From: Agrilactobacillus composti DSM 18527 = JCM 14202
Lineage (GTDB): Bacteria > Bacillota > Bacilli > Lactobacillales > Lactobacillaceae
Assembly: GCF_001436375.1 (NCBI RefSeq)
Contig: NZ_AZGA01000002.1
Location: forward strand, 186,001-250,000
Length of the DNA stretch: 64,000 bases
Direction: 5' to 3'
Below, one piece after another: positions 47,327-58,564 of this stretch. The notes beneath the pieces are model-generated. The model was not told where the DNA came from, made no database searches, and saw nothing but the letters and a program-made list of their open reading frames with translations. How positions within the stretch are numbered: the first letter of the stretch is position 1; the number at the start of each line of letters is the position of its first letter. Position numbers and translations under genes: made by a program.

Positions 47327-48607
47327 TTGCAAAAGCCATTAGCTTACCGGATGCGGCCAACAGACATTAGTGAAGTCGTTGGTCAGCAGCACTTAGTGGG
47401 CCCTGGTAAAATCATTTACCGCATGGTCCAAGCCAATATGTTATCTTCAATGATCCTTTATGGTCCACCGGGTATTGGCAAAACCAGTATCGCCAGTGCA
47501 ATTGCTGGTAGTACCAAATATGCTTTTCGTATGTTAAACGCGGCGGTAAACACTAAAAAAGATCTCCAAATTGTCGCTGAAGAGGCTAAAATGAGCGGCA
47601 CTGTTATTTTAATGTTAGATGAAATCCATCGTCTGGACAAAACCAAACAAGATTTTTTATTGCCGCATTTGGAAAGTGGCCGGATTATTTTAATCGGCGC
47701 CACCACTGAAAATCCTTATATCAATATTTCACCAGCTATTCGCAGTCGTACCCAAATCTTTGAATTAAAACCATTGACCGCGCTTGACATCAAAAAAGCA
47801 CTCCAGCGGGCCTTAGCCGATACAACCAAGGGGTTGGGTCAATATCCTGTCACGCTTTTACCTGAGGCCATGGCGCACTTTGCCAGCGCCACCAATGGCG
47901 ATTTGCGCAGTGCCCTCAATGGCCTGGAACTGGCGGTCTTATCCACACCACCTGATCCTACCACAAAACAAATCGAAATCACCCTACCGATTGCCGAAGA
48001 AACCCTGCAAAAAAAGGCTTTTTCCCAAGACGGTGATGGCGATGCCCACTATGACGTGATCTCGGCTTTTCAAAAATCGATTCGGGGCAGTGATACAAAT
48101 GCAGCCCTGCACTACGCTGCCCGCTTGATCGAAGCTGGGGATTTAAAAAGTCTCAACCGACGCTTATTAGTCATTGCCTATGAAGATATTGGCATGGCCA
48201 ATTTACCCGCTTGCAGCCGGGTGGTGCAAGCCGTCACAGCAGCTGAAAAACTAGGCCTACCCGAAGCTCGGATCCCGTTGGCAGATGCCATCATTGAATT
48301 GTGCTTATCGCCAAAATCAAATTCTGGCATGGTGGCAATCGATAGCGCTTTAAGCGATGTTCAATCTGGTAAAATCGGCGCAATCCCCGCTGATTTAAAA
48401 GATGCCCATTATAAGGGGGCGGCGGCTTTAGGTCGGGGACTAGGCTATCAATACCCCCATGACTTTAAAGGCGATTTCGTCCCCCAACAATATTTGCCAA
48501 ATAATTTGCGGCACAAACAATATTATCTGCCCAAAACCAATGGTAAATATGAACAAGCTTTTAAACAACAATATGAGCGTTTACAGCGTTTGTTAAAATC
48601 GCATTAA
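47327..48607 (+). CDS. rarA: Replication-associated recombination protein A (RarA/MgsA)
   Basis: 426 residues from a TTG at 47327 (SD GGAAGG, 8 nt), giving the usual beginning QKPLAYRMRP; the open frame to 47168 is antisense to the GshF-like gene. AAA+ clamp-loader-like ATPase with Walker A GPPGIGKTS and Walker B LMLDEIHRLD, then the MgsA tetramerisation domain. It acts at stalled replication forks. The 6S RNA gene follows, as in other Firmicutes. Confidence 0.95.
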   Translation: MQKPLAYRMRPTDISEVVGQQHLVGPGKIIYRMVQANMLSSMILYGPPGIGKTSIASAIAGSTKYAFRMLNAAVNTKKDLQIVAEEAKMSGTVILMLDEIHRLDKTKQDFLLPHLESGRIILIGATTENPYINISPAIRSRTQIFELKPLTALDIKKALQRALADTTKGLGQYPVTLLPEAMAHFASATNGDLRSALNGLELAVLSTPPDPTTKQIEITLPIAEETLQKKAFSQDGDGDAHYDVISAFQKSIRGSDTNAALHYAARLIEAGDLKSLNRRLLVIAYEDIGMANLPACSRVVQAVTAAEKLGLPEARIPLADAIIELCLSPKSNSGMVAIDSALSDVQSGKIGAIPADLKDAHYKGAAALGRGLGYQYPHDFKGDFVPQQYLPNNLRHKQYYLPKTNGKYEQAFKQQYERLQRLLKSH

Positions 48608-48633
48608 AATATAACCCTTTAGATATCGCTTTC

Positions 48634-48662
48634 TTGCATGCTGTTATTAATTATGCTACATT
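48634..48662 (+). promoter_or_regulatory. Promoter of the 6S RNA gene
   Basis: -35 TTGCAT (48634-48639), 17-nt spacer, extended -10 TGCTACATT (-10 at 48657-48662). Transcription would start near 48669, at the base of the closing stem. Confidence 0.6.
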
Positions 48663-48668
48663 AAGGAT

Positions 48669-48865
48669 GTGGTTACTAAGGTGTACGACGTTTCCCACTT
48701 ATGGTTGACCGATCAAGTAATACTATATTGGGTTGGCTATGCTGTGACGGTGAGTATGCCTTTTCACTAGGAAATGAGCCAAGCAGCTAACCAAACCCAC
48801 CCTGCTTTATATATCAGCGGGTTCAACACATCGGGAAATTATGCAACGGCACCACTAGTTGCCAC
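48669..48865 (+). ncRNA. ssrS: 6S RNA (Lacto-usp type)
   Basis: About 197 nt that fold into one long rod. The ends pair (GTGG with CCAC, ACTA with TAGT, GGTG with CACC, GTTTCCC with GGGAAAT), an open central bubble follows, and the tip is a second helix (TGGGTTGG with CTAACCAAACCCA). This is the 6S shape that mimics an open promoter and binds sigma-A RNA polymerase. The location after rarA and before a small membrane gene plus usp matches the Lacto-usp motif, which has been proposed to be the 6S RNA of lactic acid bacteria. The ends are inferred from pairing. Confidence 0.85.
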
Positions 48866-48881
48866 ATAAAGCTTATGCTTT

Positions 48882-48929
48882 ATAAGGTCGGCACAAAACT
48901 TTGTTTTGTGCGCGGCCTTTCTTTTTTAC
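48882..48929 (+). terminator. Terminator of the 6S RNA region
   Basis: AAGGTCG-GCACAAAA pairs with TTTTGTGC-CGGCCTT, followed by CT6. It separates the 6S RNA from the downstream membrane protein gene. Confidence 0.88.
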
Positions 48930-48967
48930 ATCCAATTTGAATTCTACCTTTAAAGGAGTTTATTTCG

Positions 48968-49249
48968 GTGCTTATTTTAACGATTATTATGGTATTTTTT
49001 ATGTTATTAGTTTTAACGTTAGCCGTATATTTGCTCAAACACTTGGATCGGCCCTTCATGAGTTTTAGCCCCCAGGAAAACCCCACCCTCCGTTCCAGCA
49101 TGCAAATAACGGCTTATCTGCTCATTGCCACTTGTGTACTTGGTGTTATTTTATTATTTTTCCAACAACCGAAGCTTCAGCTGATAACACTATTGCTGGC
49201 AAGCTTTATTACCGCTTTTTTTGCTTTAAGAATTTCACAACTATCGTAA
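48968..49249 (+). CDS. Small membrane protein encoded upstream of usp
   Basis: 93 residues from a GTG with SD AAAGGAG 9 nt upstream. Three hydrophobic helices (residues 2-23, 46-65 and 71-90) with a short charged loop (KHLDRPFMSFSPQENP). It is the hypothetical gene regularly found between the Lacto-usp RNA and usp in lactic acid bacteria. I do not recognise a domain and cannot give a function. Confidence 0.75.
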   Translation: MLILTIIMVFFMLLVLTLAVYLLKHLDRPFMSFSPQENPTLRSSMQITAYLLIATCVLGVILLFFQQPKLQLITLLLASFITAFFALRISQLS

Positions 49250-49258
49250 TAATAAAGG

Positions 49259-49306
49259 GTTTACATATCATTTTAGTGCTGAATAAAGTACAATATAGTT
49301 GTAAAC
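49259..49306 (+). promoter_or_regulatory. Inverted repeat and possible promoter before usp
   Basis: GTTTACA (49259-49265) and TGTAAAC (49300-49306) form a 7-bp dyad 34 nt apart. TTTACA with TAAAGT 18 nt downstream could be promoter boxes. Weak evidence. Confidence 0.3.
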
Positions 49307-49325
49307 AAAATAAGAGGTGATTTTC

Positions 49326-49832
49326 ATGTTGCAACAGTACAGCAATATTTTAGTCGCAGTTGATGGTTCCTACGAAGCCGAATTAGCTTTTAGAAAAGCC
49401 GTTGAAGTTGCTAAACGTAACGGTGCCCATTTATTTTTGATCCACGTCATTGATACCCGGGCTTTCCAAAATGTTTCCAGCTTTGATTCCGCCATGGTGG
49501 ACCAAGTGACTGAAACTTCAAAGAGCACCATGGAAGAATATGTTAAGACCGCTAAGGATTCCGGCTTAGACGATGTTTCCTATAGCATTGAATATGGTGC
49601 GCCCAAGACCATTATCGGCCGTGACTTTCCAAAGGAACATAACATTGACTTGATCATGATTGGGGCAACTGGGTTAAATGCCGTTGAACGGTTATTAATC
49701 GGCTCTGTGACCGAATTCGTGACTCGGTCATCAACTTGTGACGTCTTAGTCGTTCGTTCTGATTTGGATAACAAACCAGCCTTAGACGTTGTCAACAAAC
49801 GCAGTACCATTAAGGGCCCTAAAGAAAAATAA
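49326..49832 (+). CDS. Universal stress protein UspA family
   Basis: 168 residues from the ATG at 49326 (SD GAGGTG, 6 nt); an in-frame GTG at 49317 is part of that SD. Single Usp domain beginning YSNILVAVDGSYEAE, with the ATP-binding motif GATGLNAVERLLIGSVTEFV, so this is the ATP-binding class. It supports survival under stress through an unclear mechanism. The 76-nt gap before it holds an inverted repeat and a possible promoter. Confidence 0.93.
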   Translation: MLQQYSNILVAVDGSYEAELAFRKAVEVAKRNGAHLFLIHVIDTRAFQNVSSFDSAMVDQVTETSKSTMEEYVKTAKDSGLDDVSYSIEYGAPKTIIGRDFPKEHNIDLIMIGATGLNAVERLLIGSVTEFVTRSSTCDVLVVRSDLDNKPALDVVNKRSTIKGPKEK

Positions 49833-49846
49833 TTTGAATTATTATC

Positions 49847-49894
49847 AAAAAAGCTGCCTCCAAAAACCTAAGTTTTTGGAGGACAGCTTTTTTT
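49847..49894. terminator. Bidirectional terminator between usp and the XRE regulator gene
   Basis: AAAAGCTG-CCTCCAAAAAC pairs with GTTTTTGGAGG-CAGCTTTT around a 4-nt loop, with T-tracts both ways. The regulator gene's stop codon lies in the hairpin flank. Confidence 0.88.
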
Positions 49895-50735
49895 AGAACC
49901 ATTGTTTAAGGGCAATATCATGATTGAATAACAACCGAGCCAAATCAGTATGCACCACTTCAGCCATGGCTAAGGCAATTACTTGGTCCTTAGCAGTCTG
50001 AGGCTGGCCGTAAAATGCACTTAGCCCGTAGAAAACCGCCAAGAATAAAATTGTTTGTTTGGCTTTGGCAATCTCGATGCCCTGGTCAATATATGACTTA
50101 GCCCCAGCCACATTGCCCGCCTTAAATAAGGCCACGCTCAAAGCGTAATCCACAAATAATTTGGTTTCAGCATCCATAAATATCTTACTGTGCCGCGAGT
50201 GGACCATACTTTGCAATTGCTGCACGTAACTTGTTGCTGCATCTAAATCTGACTTTTGAATATAGGCTAAAATCAAGCCGGCAATGGCCACCACATCTTG
50301 TTGGATAATACCATTGGCCCGTTGATTTAAAGCCTGATTGAAATAAAAGATCGCCTTGTCACCATCCATTTTAAACAACAAAGAAATTAAACCATTGTAC
50401 GCATAAATTTGCTTTAATAAAAATCGATCACTGACCTTACGAGCTTTAATCCGATCAAGCTGGTTTTTAGCAGCATCAAAATTTCCTTGGATGATATGCT
50501 GTCGGACTTCATTGAGCTGATTTCTAATTTCACTTTGCCGTGAGTTAACGATCACATCGTCAATGTGAATATTAAGTCTTTCACAAAGATTCATCAAAAT
50601 TCGGATACTGGGTAATTTGTTTTGTTTTTCAATCAAGCTAATGGTCGCCTGGGTGCAGATCCCTGCTGCCAAATCCTTTTGGGATAACCCCATAATGCGC
50701 CGATAATACCTGATTCGATCACCAATTATCTTCAT
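49893..50735 (-). CDS. XRE-family regulator with TPR-like domain (Rgg/PlcR/ComR-like architecture)
   Basis: 280 residues from the ATG at 50735 (SD GGAG, 10 nt). An N-terminal helix-turn-helix (MGLSQKDLAAGICTQATISLIEKQ) is followed by about 210 helical residues with TPR-like repeats. This layout is shared with peptide-binding regulators such as PlcR, but also with other XRE-TPR proteins. No exported pheromone gene is evident next to it. Two good promoters lie upstream. Target genes are unknown. Confidence 0.8.
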   Translation of the reverse strand: MKIIGDRIRYYRRIMGLSQKDLAAGICTQATISLIEKQNKLPSIRILMNLCERLNIHIDDVIVNSRQSEIRNQLNEVRQHIIQGNFDAAKNQLDRIKARKVSDRFLLKQIYAYNGLISLLFKMDGDKAIFYFNQALNQRANGIIQQDVVAIAGLILAYIQKSDLDAATSYVQQLQSMVHSRHSKIFMDAETKLFVDYALSVALFKAGNVAGAKSYIDQGIEIAKAKQTILFLAVFYGLSAFYGQPQTAKDQVIALAMAEVVHTDLARLLFNHDIALKQWF

Positions 50736-50888
50736 TTGGTAACCACTCCATTCTAATAAGCGTCTTTGCATCAGCCGGTTTTCTTAAAATTGTTGCCAGC
50801 TTTGCATATCTGGATCAATTTTCAATCATAGGTGTAACCAAAAGATGAATCCTAATCAACGACTGGTATGAATCCCATCCACAAAGTT

Positions 50889-50917
50889 ATTATATGATAG
50901 CATTTTTCAAAAAGCAA
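50889..50917 (-). promoter_or_regulatory. Promoter P1 of the XRE regulator
   Basis: -35 TTGCTT (50917-50912), 17-nt spacer, perfect -10 TATAAT (50894-50889), leaving a leader of about 150 nt. Confidence 0.7.
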
Positions 50918-50929
50918 AGATTTTGTCAT

Positions 50930-50959
50930 ATTATATTATAATTTTTCTAATTTTTGCAA
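50930..50959 (-). promoter_or_regulatory. Promoter P2 of the XRE regulator
   Basis: -35 TTGCAA (50959-50954), 18-nt spacer, perfect -10 TATAAT (50935-50930), just upstream of P1. Confidence 0.55.
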
Positions 50960-50966
50960 ACCATTT

Positions 50967-51041
50967 TTAGCGATTAGTAAAACGATTATTGAAAGTAAAA
51001 TAACAGTCGTTATTTAATACTGGGTATAATACCATTATCAT
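50967..51041 (-). CDS. Possible 24-residue peptide gene upstream of the XRE regulator
   Basis: ATGATAATG at 51041 follows AGAGG closely (a second ATG at 51035 has 6-nt spacing) and runs to TAA at 50967, coding MIMVLYPVLNNDCYFTF and seven more residues. It lacks a clear signal peptide. The 465-nt stretch 50736-51200 otherwise holds the two promoters and a terminator and is AT-rich. It could be chance. Confidence 0.2.
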   Translation of the reverse strand: MIMVLYPVLNNDCYFTFNNRFTNR

Positions 51042-51158
51042 CCTCTTAAACCATCAACGGCCAAACATACGTTACCTATTATTAATAAAAATAATTCAAA
51101 TATTGATATTTATTTGGATGTAGACCAATGTGTCGTCAACATTAATATTACATTAAAA

Positions 51159-51192
51159 AAGATCCAGTCAAGGTTCCCCCTGCACTGGATCT
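51159..51192 (-). terminator. Terminator after the DUF2785 gene
   Basis: AGATCCAGT and ACTGGATCT form a 9-bp stem with a 16-nt loop, followed by T6 on the minus strand. Confidence 0.85.
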
Positions 51193-51200
51193 CATTATTA

Positions 51201-52181
51201 TTAGTACGTGGTCATGATCTCATTGAGATAATCTTGGATATTCTCAGGAAAATCACCGCGAATAATCATCGCTTGTAGCAGCCGGCTGCGATTATACCAA
51301 CGGTTCCAAAAAGTTTCGCTTTCTGCAGGTCGAATCATCAGTACTTCGGCCTGCCAATCCTTAAGCAGGGTCAAAAAGTATTCCGCAAAGAAACTATCTT
51401 TATTGGCTAAATAACTAAAAACAGCTGCCAAGCGGTTATCTTCGCCAAAAACCAATGCATCATTCATCCGCCGATAGCCTTGTAAAATCGTTGTTAATAA
51501 AAATAGCTTGTTGGCCCGGTTCAAATCAGAAGCCATCAACTCGTCAAAAATATTGCCGATATGTGTATACACATGTCCCCAGCCCTTTTGACCAATAAAG
51601 CCCCGGCCATCCCGTTCTAATACAACGTAGGTGGTAATCCGGTCAATAATGTCCACTAAATCTTCTTCCGAAAATGTGTGGTACATCGCCCGGTCAGCAT
51701 ATAACAGTGCCGATAAAATTAAAACACTAAATGAGCGCTTGAAAATGCCGTCCCCTTTTGGCTCTAAAATATGATAAAACAAAAAGTCTTCAGACAACAA
51801 TGTATTTTTGATGTAATGGAACTGCTTTTCAGTAAAAGCTTGGGCATGGAGTAAATCATTAAATAAAAAGTAAACGCCCTTATCCCGAACCTGGGGATTG
51901 GGTGCAGCCAAATGACTTAACAAGAAATCTAAATCTGAATCTAAAATCACTGGTTCCCCAGCTTCTTTGACTGTTAAACTGATGGCCTGAATCTTAGCCA
52001 AAGCCGCCTTATCATCCACGGGCAGATCCATGATGGTCGCCGTTTCAGAATAAGGCACCTCATCAAACACTTGTCCGACTTTAAGGGATAAATTATGAAA
52101 GATATTCCCCGCCTCAAATTGCAGGCGCAGTTGATGGATCTTCTTTGACGTTTTTAAAACAACTTGATGTTCTGTATCCAA
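51201..52181 (-). CDS. DUF2785-like protein
   Basis: 326 residues, soluble and mainly helical. The block DGRGFIGQKGWGHVYTHIGNIFDELM is the hallmark I associate with DUF2785, a Firmicutes family of unknown function, and the preceding HEAT-like helices fit. The gene is preceded by a modest SD (GGAGG) and follows the flavodoxin gene by 25 nt on the same strand, so cotranscription with it is possible. I cannot propose an activity. Confidence 0.65.
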   Translation of the reverse strand: MDTEHQVVLKTSKKIHQLRLQFEAGNIFHNLSLKVGQVFDEVPYSETATIMDLPVDDKAALAKIQAISLTVKEAGEPVILDSDLDFLLSHLAAPNPQVRDKGVYFLFNDLLHAQAFTEKQFHYIKNTLLSEDFLFYHILEPKGDGIFKRSFSVLILSALLYADRAMYHTFSEEDLVDIIDRITTYVVLERDGRGFIGQKGWGHVYTHIGNIFDELMASDLNRANKLFLLTTILQGYRRMNDALVFGEDNRLAAVFSYLANKDSFFAEYFLTLLKDWQAEVLMIRPAESETFWNRWYNRSRLLQAMIIRGDFPENIQDYLNEIMTTY

Positions 52182-52206
52182 AATACGACCTCCCTATTCC
52201 TTGGGG

Positions 52207-52647
52207 TTAAACGGCTGCTAATAAGTCATCAGCAAATTGCCGTAATTTCTTTAAATCTTCAGCGCTTGGATCTTCGTCGATTTTTAGGATTTCACTACCC
52301 TTAGTGGCCCCAATTTGCTGGAAGACTTCATCATAGTAATCTAGTGCCCGACCAAAGTATTTATGTTTGGAAGAACTAGACCCTGTCAGGCCATAAACCT
52401 TACCTGTTAAATCTAATGTCTTTAAATCTTCAAAAAAATCTGCCGCCTCATCAGGTAATTCACCTTGATGATAAGTATAAGAAACCACCACGTCAATATC
52501 ATAATTTGCAAAATCTTCGGCGTCGGTTTGAGACACTTCACTCATATCCACGATCGCGCCCTTTTGCATAAAATATTCATTTAAAAAGTTAGCAATCTGT
52601 TCATTTCTGCCACTCATACTTGCCCAAACGATTTTAACTGTTGCCAT
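52207..52647 (-). CDS. Flavodoxin
   Basis: 146 residues, the short-chain length. The FMN phosphate loop is at VWASMSGRNEQIANFL, slightly altered from the usual T/S-x-T-G-N-T; the flavin-shielding loops around SYTYHQGELP and TGSSSSKHKYFG are visible. It is a low-potential electron carrier. SD AGGAG lies 9 nt before the ATG. Its partner enzymes are not encoded nearby. Confidence 0.88.
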   Translation of the reverse strand: MATVKIVWASMSGRNEQIANFLNEYFMQKGAIVDMSEVSQTDAEDFANYDIDVVVSYTYHQGELPDEAADFFEDLKTLDLTGKVYGLTGSSSSKHKYFGRALDYYDEVFQQIGATKGSEILKIDEDPSAEDLKKLRQFADDLLAAV

Positions 52648-52669
52648 GAAAAACCACTCCTAAATTATG

Positions 52670-52699
52670 AATTTATCAAACTCTGACTTGACTTGTCAA
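52670..52699 (-). promoter_or_regulatory. Flavodoxin promoter, back to back with a rightward promoter
   Basis: Leftward: -35 TTGACA (52699-52694), 18-nt spacer, extended -10 TGATAAATT (-10 at 52675-52670). The same bases give a rightward -35 TTGTCA (52693-52698) with TATATT 18 nt downstream. The shared core TTGAC-TT-GTCAA is an inverted repeat. Confidence 0.5.
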
Positions 52700-52756
52700 C
52701 CAAGCATCCGTCATCATATATTAAAAAGAATCCAAAATACAACTACCGAGGTAACT

Positions 52757-53595
52757 ATGGAAAATATTAAACTAATCGCCATTGATATCGATGGCACCTT
52801 ATTAGATGATCAAGGTAAAATCAGCCAGGCCAACATTGCAGCGATAAATGCAGCAACCCAGGCTGGTATCAAAGTTGTCTTGGCCTCTGGGCGGCCTTTA
52901 AGTGGCCTCCGCAAGGCTTTAAGCCAATTGGGGTTGTGGGATACCCAGCAGTACAGTATTGCCAGCAATGGGGCTATTATTCAAGAAAACAAGACGGCCA
53001 AAATTCTCAGCGAGAAAACTTTGCCGCTAAGTGCCTTAAAGGAACTCAACCAATATGCCCAACGCTATGACGTTAATTTAGTGGCCCAAGACCATCAATT
53101 CACCTATAACTTTAATTCACCTATAACTTTTCTGACCAGCCGATCCCTGAGACAAAATCGGAAAGTCAAAAAGTCCATCTCCCCATCAAGCCAGTCCAGT
53201 TAACAGATTTTGATGCGAATGCTCAATTTATCAAGATCATGTTTTTAGACCAAGTTCAAAAAATCACTGCCCTTATCCCGAAAATACCGGCCCCGCTTTT
53301 TGAAAAATATACCTTAGTCCACTCTATCCCTGAGGTTTTTGAAGCCATGAATAAAACAGCGGGTAAAGGTGCCGGTCTAAAAGCCTTGAGTCAAACACTG
53401 GATTTAGCCCCCGCCCAACTCATGGCCATCGGCGACCAAGCCAATGACATTTCAATGTTGGACTTTGCCGGAACTGGCATTGCCATGGGGAATGCCATTA
53501 ATGATGTGAAAGTCCACGCCCAATATATTACCACAACTAATAATGAAAATGGGGTTGCCCATGCCATTAATCGCTTCGCTTTTGGTATTTTTTAA
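52757..53595 (+). pseudogene. Cof-type HAD phosphatase, frameshifted by a 17-bp tandem duplication
   Basis: The N-terminal part (MENIKLIAIDIDGTLLDD, SGRPLSG, IASNGA) reads to about 53113, then the frame shifts and stops at 53203. The C-terminal part (KGAGLKALSQ, IGDQANDISML) continues in another frame to 53595. The shift is exactly a 17-bp duplication (53097-53113 repeated at 53114-53130). Removing one copy restores a continuous protein of about 273 residues. SD GAGG precedes the ATG at 52757. The intact protein would be a Cof/YidA-like sugar phosphate phosphatase. Confidence 0.9.
53097..53130 (+). repeat. 17-bp tandem duplication inside the HAD gene
   Basis: Two perfect adjacent copies of AATTCACCTATAACTTT. 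Since 17 is not a multiple of three, it breaks the reading frame of the surrounding gene. Confidence 0.95.
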
Positions 53596-53610
53596 GATTT
53601 CAACTCATCT

Positions 53611-54021
53611 TTAAAAAGATTGCTCACCTTTGGGGGGCAATTTTTTTGTATCGAAATAAGCTGAATCATTATTGACCACATCAATATCAATGTCTAAATC
53701 TAAGCGTTTGTCAGGATAGACCTCTAAAATGACATTTTTATCGGTAATAAAGCGGACGATCCCCAAACAACTTTCGGCCAGGTGATCGTAAATACGCCCA
53801 GCGCTATAAGTCCCCCGAATCACGGTGTAAGGACTATTGGCCACATAGCCAACTTTTCCTAAGATAGGTAAAATTACCGCAATAGCTTCATTATCATGAT
53901 GGTTGCGCACATCTTTAGTCAAGCTAACTTTTGTGCCTAATTCAAAAGGTTTTAACTCAAAGTAATAATTGGTGCCCGTCACCGTGACAAATACCTGTGA
54001 ATCCGGCTTTAATTCGGTCAT
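53611..54021 (-). CDS. HIRAN-like domain protein
   Basis: 136 residues. The core (YYFELKPFELGTKVSLTKD, NHHDNEAIAVIL, GKVGYVANS) follows the HIRAN pattern, a small beta-barrel that binds DNA 3' ends or modified DNA in fused helicases. Here it stands alone with an acidic C-terminal part. SD GGAGGG lies 6 nt before the ATG. It is transcribed after the suf terminator from an unseen promoter. The function is unknown. Confidence 0.6.
   Translation of the reverse strand: MTELKPDSQVFVTVTGTNYYFELKPFELGTKVSLTKDVRNHHDNEAIAVILPILGKVGYVANSPYTVIRGTYSAGRIYDHLAESCLGIVRFITDKNVILEVYPDKRLDLDIDIDVVNNDSAYFDTKKLPPKGEQSF
53619..53647 (+). terminator. Possible terminator after the HAD pseudogene
   Basis: ATTGC and GCAAT with inner ACC/GGG pairing are followed by T7. 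It overlaps the 3' end of the converging gene. Confidence 0.5.
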
Positions 54022-54070
54022 CTTCTTCCCTCCAGTCCAGTTAATATTGTACCATGTGGTGTAGCAAAAA

Positions 54071-54106
54071 AGCTTTCAAAACGTGCCCAAGCACGTCTTG
54101 AAAGCT
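54071..54106 (-). terminator. Terminator after sufB
   Basis: A 16-bp stem (AGCTTTCAAGACGTGC with GCACGTTTTGAAAGCT) and 4-nt loop, followed by T5 on the minus strand. Confidence 0.92.
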
Positions 54107-54125
54107 AATAAAATTTGGGTGTTGT

Positions 54126-55545
54126 TTAACCAACCGACCCTTCCATTTCATAGGAGATCAGTCGATTTAATTCAACGGCATATTCCATTGGTAATTCCTT
54201 GGTAAATGGTTCAACGAAGCCCATGATGATCATCTCAGTGGCTTTTTCTTCAGAAATCCCCCGGCTCATCAAGTAGTAGAGTTGTTCTTCAGAAATCTTG
54301 GACACTTTGGCTTCGTGTTCCATGGAGACATTGCCATTCATGACTTGGTTATATGGAATCGTATCTGAACTAGATTCCTCATCCATAATGATCGTGTCAC
54401 ATTCAACGTGGGCAAAAGAACCATCGCTCTTGCGGCCAAAACGCACCGTCCCACGATAATCCACTGCCCCGCCATCTTTGGCAATGGACTTAGAAACAAT
54501 TGAACTAGACGTATCTGGGGCGTTATGAATCATCCGAGCCCCAGCATCTTGATCGACACCCTTACCGGCAACGGCAATGGATAACATCGTGCCATGGGCA
54601 CCTCTGCCATTCAAATAAACACTTGGGTATTTCATGGTGATCTTAGAACCTAAGTTACCATCGATCCACTCCATTGTGCCATTTTCTAACGCCTGAGCCC
54701 GTTTTGTTTCAAGACTGTAAACGTTATTAGACCAGTTTTGAATGGTCGTATAACGACAATAGGCGTCTTTTAAGACGTTTACCTCAACGACTGCGGCGTG
54801 CAAACTGTCTGAAGAATAGTTTGGTGCGGTACAGCCTTCGACATAATTGATACTGCCGCCTTCATCAACGACGATCAATGTCCGTTCAAATTGACCAGAA
54901 TTTTCGGCATTGATTCTGAAATAAGCTTGAATTGGTGTATCTGTTTTAACGCCCTTTGGCACATAGATAAATGTGCCCCCAGACCAAACTGCGGAATTTA
55001 AAGCGGAGAATTTGTTGTCACTAGGTGGCACCAATTTGCCCCAATACTTCTTAACCAAATCTGGATATTCTTTTAATGCCGTATCCATATCCGTAAAGAT
55101 GATCCCTAACTTAGAGAATTCATCCCGCATATTGTGATAAACCACTTCAGATTCATATTGGGCTGAAGAACCAGCCAAATATTTCCGTTCAGCTTCAGGA
55201 ACCCCTAAACGTTCAAAGGTATCCTTGATTTTTTCAGGGACATCATCCCAATCCCGATATTGTTTATCGGTTGCCGTTTGGAAATATAACATGTTGTCCA
55301 AATCCAAACCAGATAAATCTGGTCCGAAATCAGGCATTGGCATCTTTTTATAAATTTCATAAGACTTCAAGCGAAAATCAAGCATCCACTTGGGCTCTTT
55401 CTTATGGGCTGAAATCTTACGCACGATATCTTCCGTTAAACCACGGCCAGTGGAAAAGACGGGTTTGACATCATCACTAAAACCATAGTCGTAGTCATCA
55501 ATCGTTGGGACTGAAGACATCAACTCTTCATTGTTTTTCGTATTT

Positions 55546-55559
<14 letters not shown>
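54126..55559 (-). CDS. sufB: Fe-S cluster assembly scaffold SufB
   Basis: 477 residues from the ATG at 55559 (SD AAGGAGG, 9 nt); earlier in-frame ATGs lie in sufU. SufBD fold with the strongly conserved [35 protein letters not shown] and the C-terminal [10 protein letters not shown]. It forms the SufBC2D scaffold where Fe-S clusters are built. It overlaps the end of sufU by 14 nt and is the last gene of sufCDSUB. Confidence 0.97.
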
Positions 55560-58562
<3,003 letters not shown>

Positions 58563-58564
58563 GG

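Noticed and set aside
50845-50871. An 8-codon frame MNPNQRLV as a pheromone gene
   Set aside because: It is very short, without an SD or a secretion signal.
52757-53203. Two separate genes for the HAD halves (52757-53203 and 53239-53595)
   Set aside because: Neither half carries a complete HAD fold and removal of the 17-bp repeat joins them into one normal protein.
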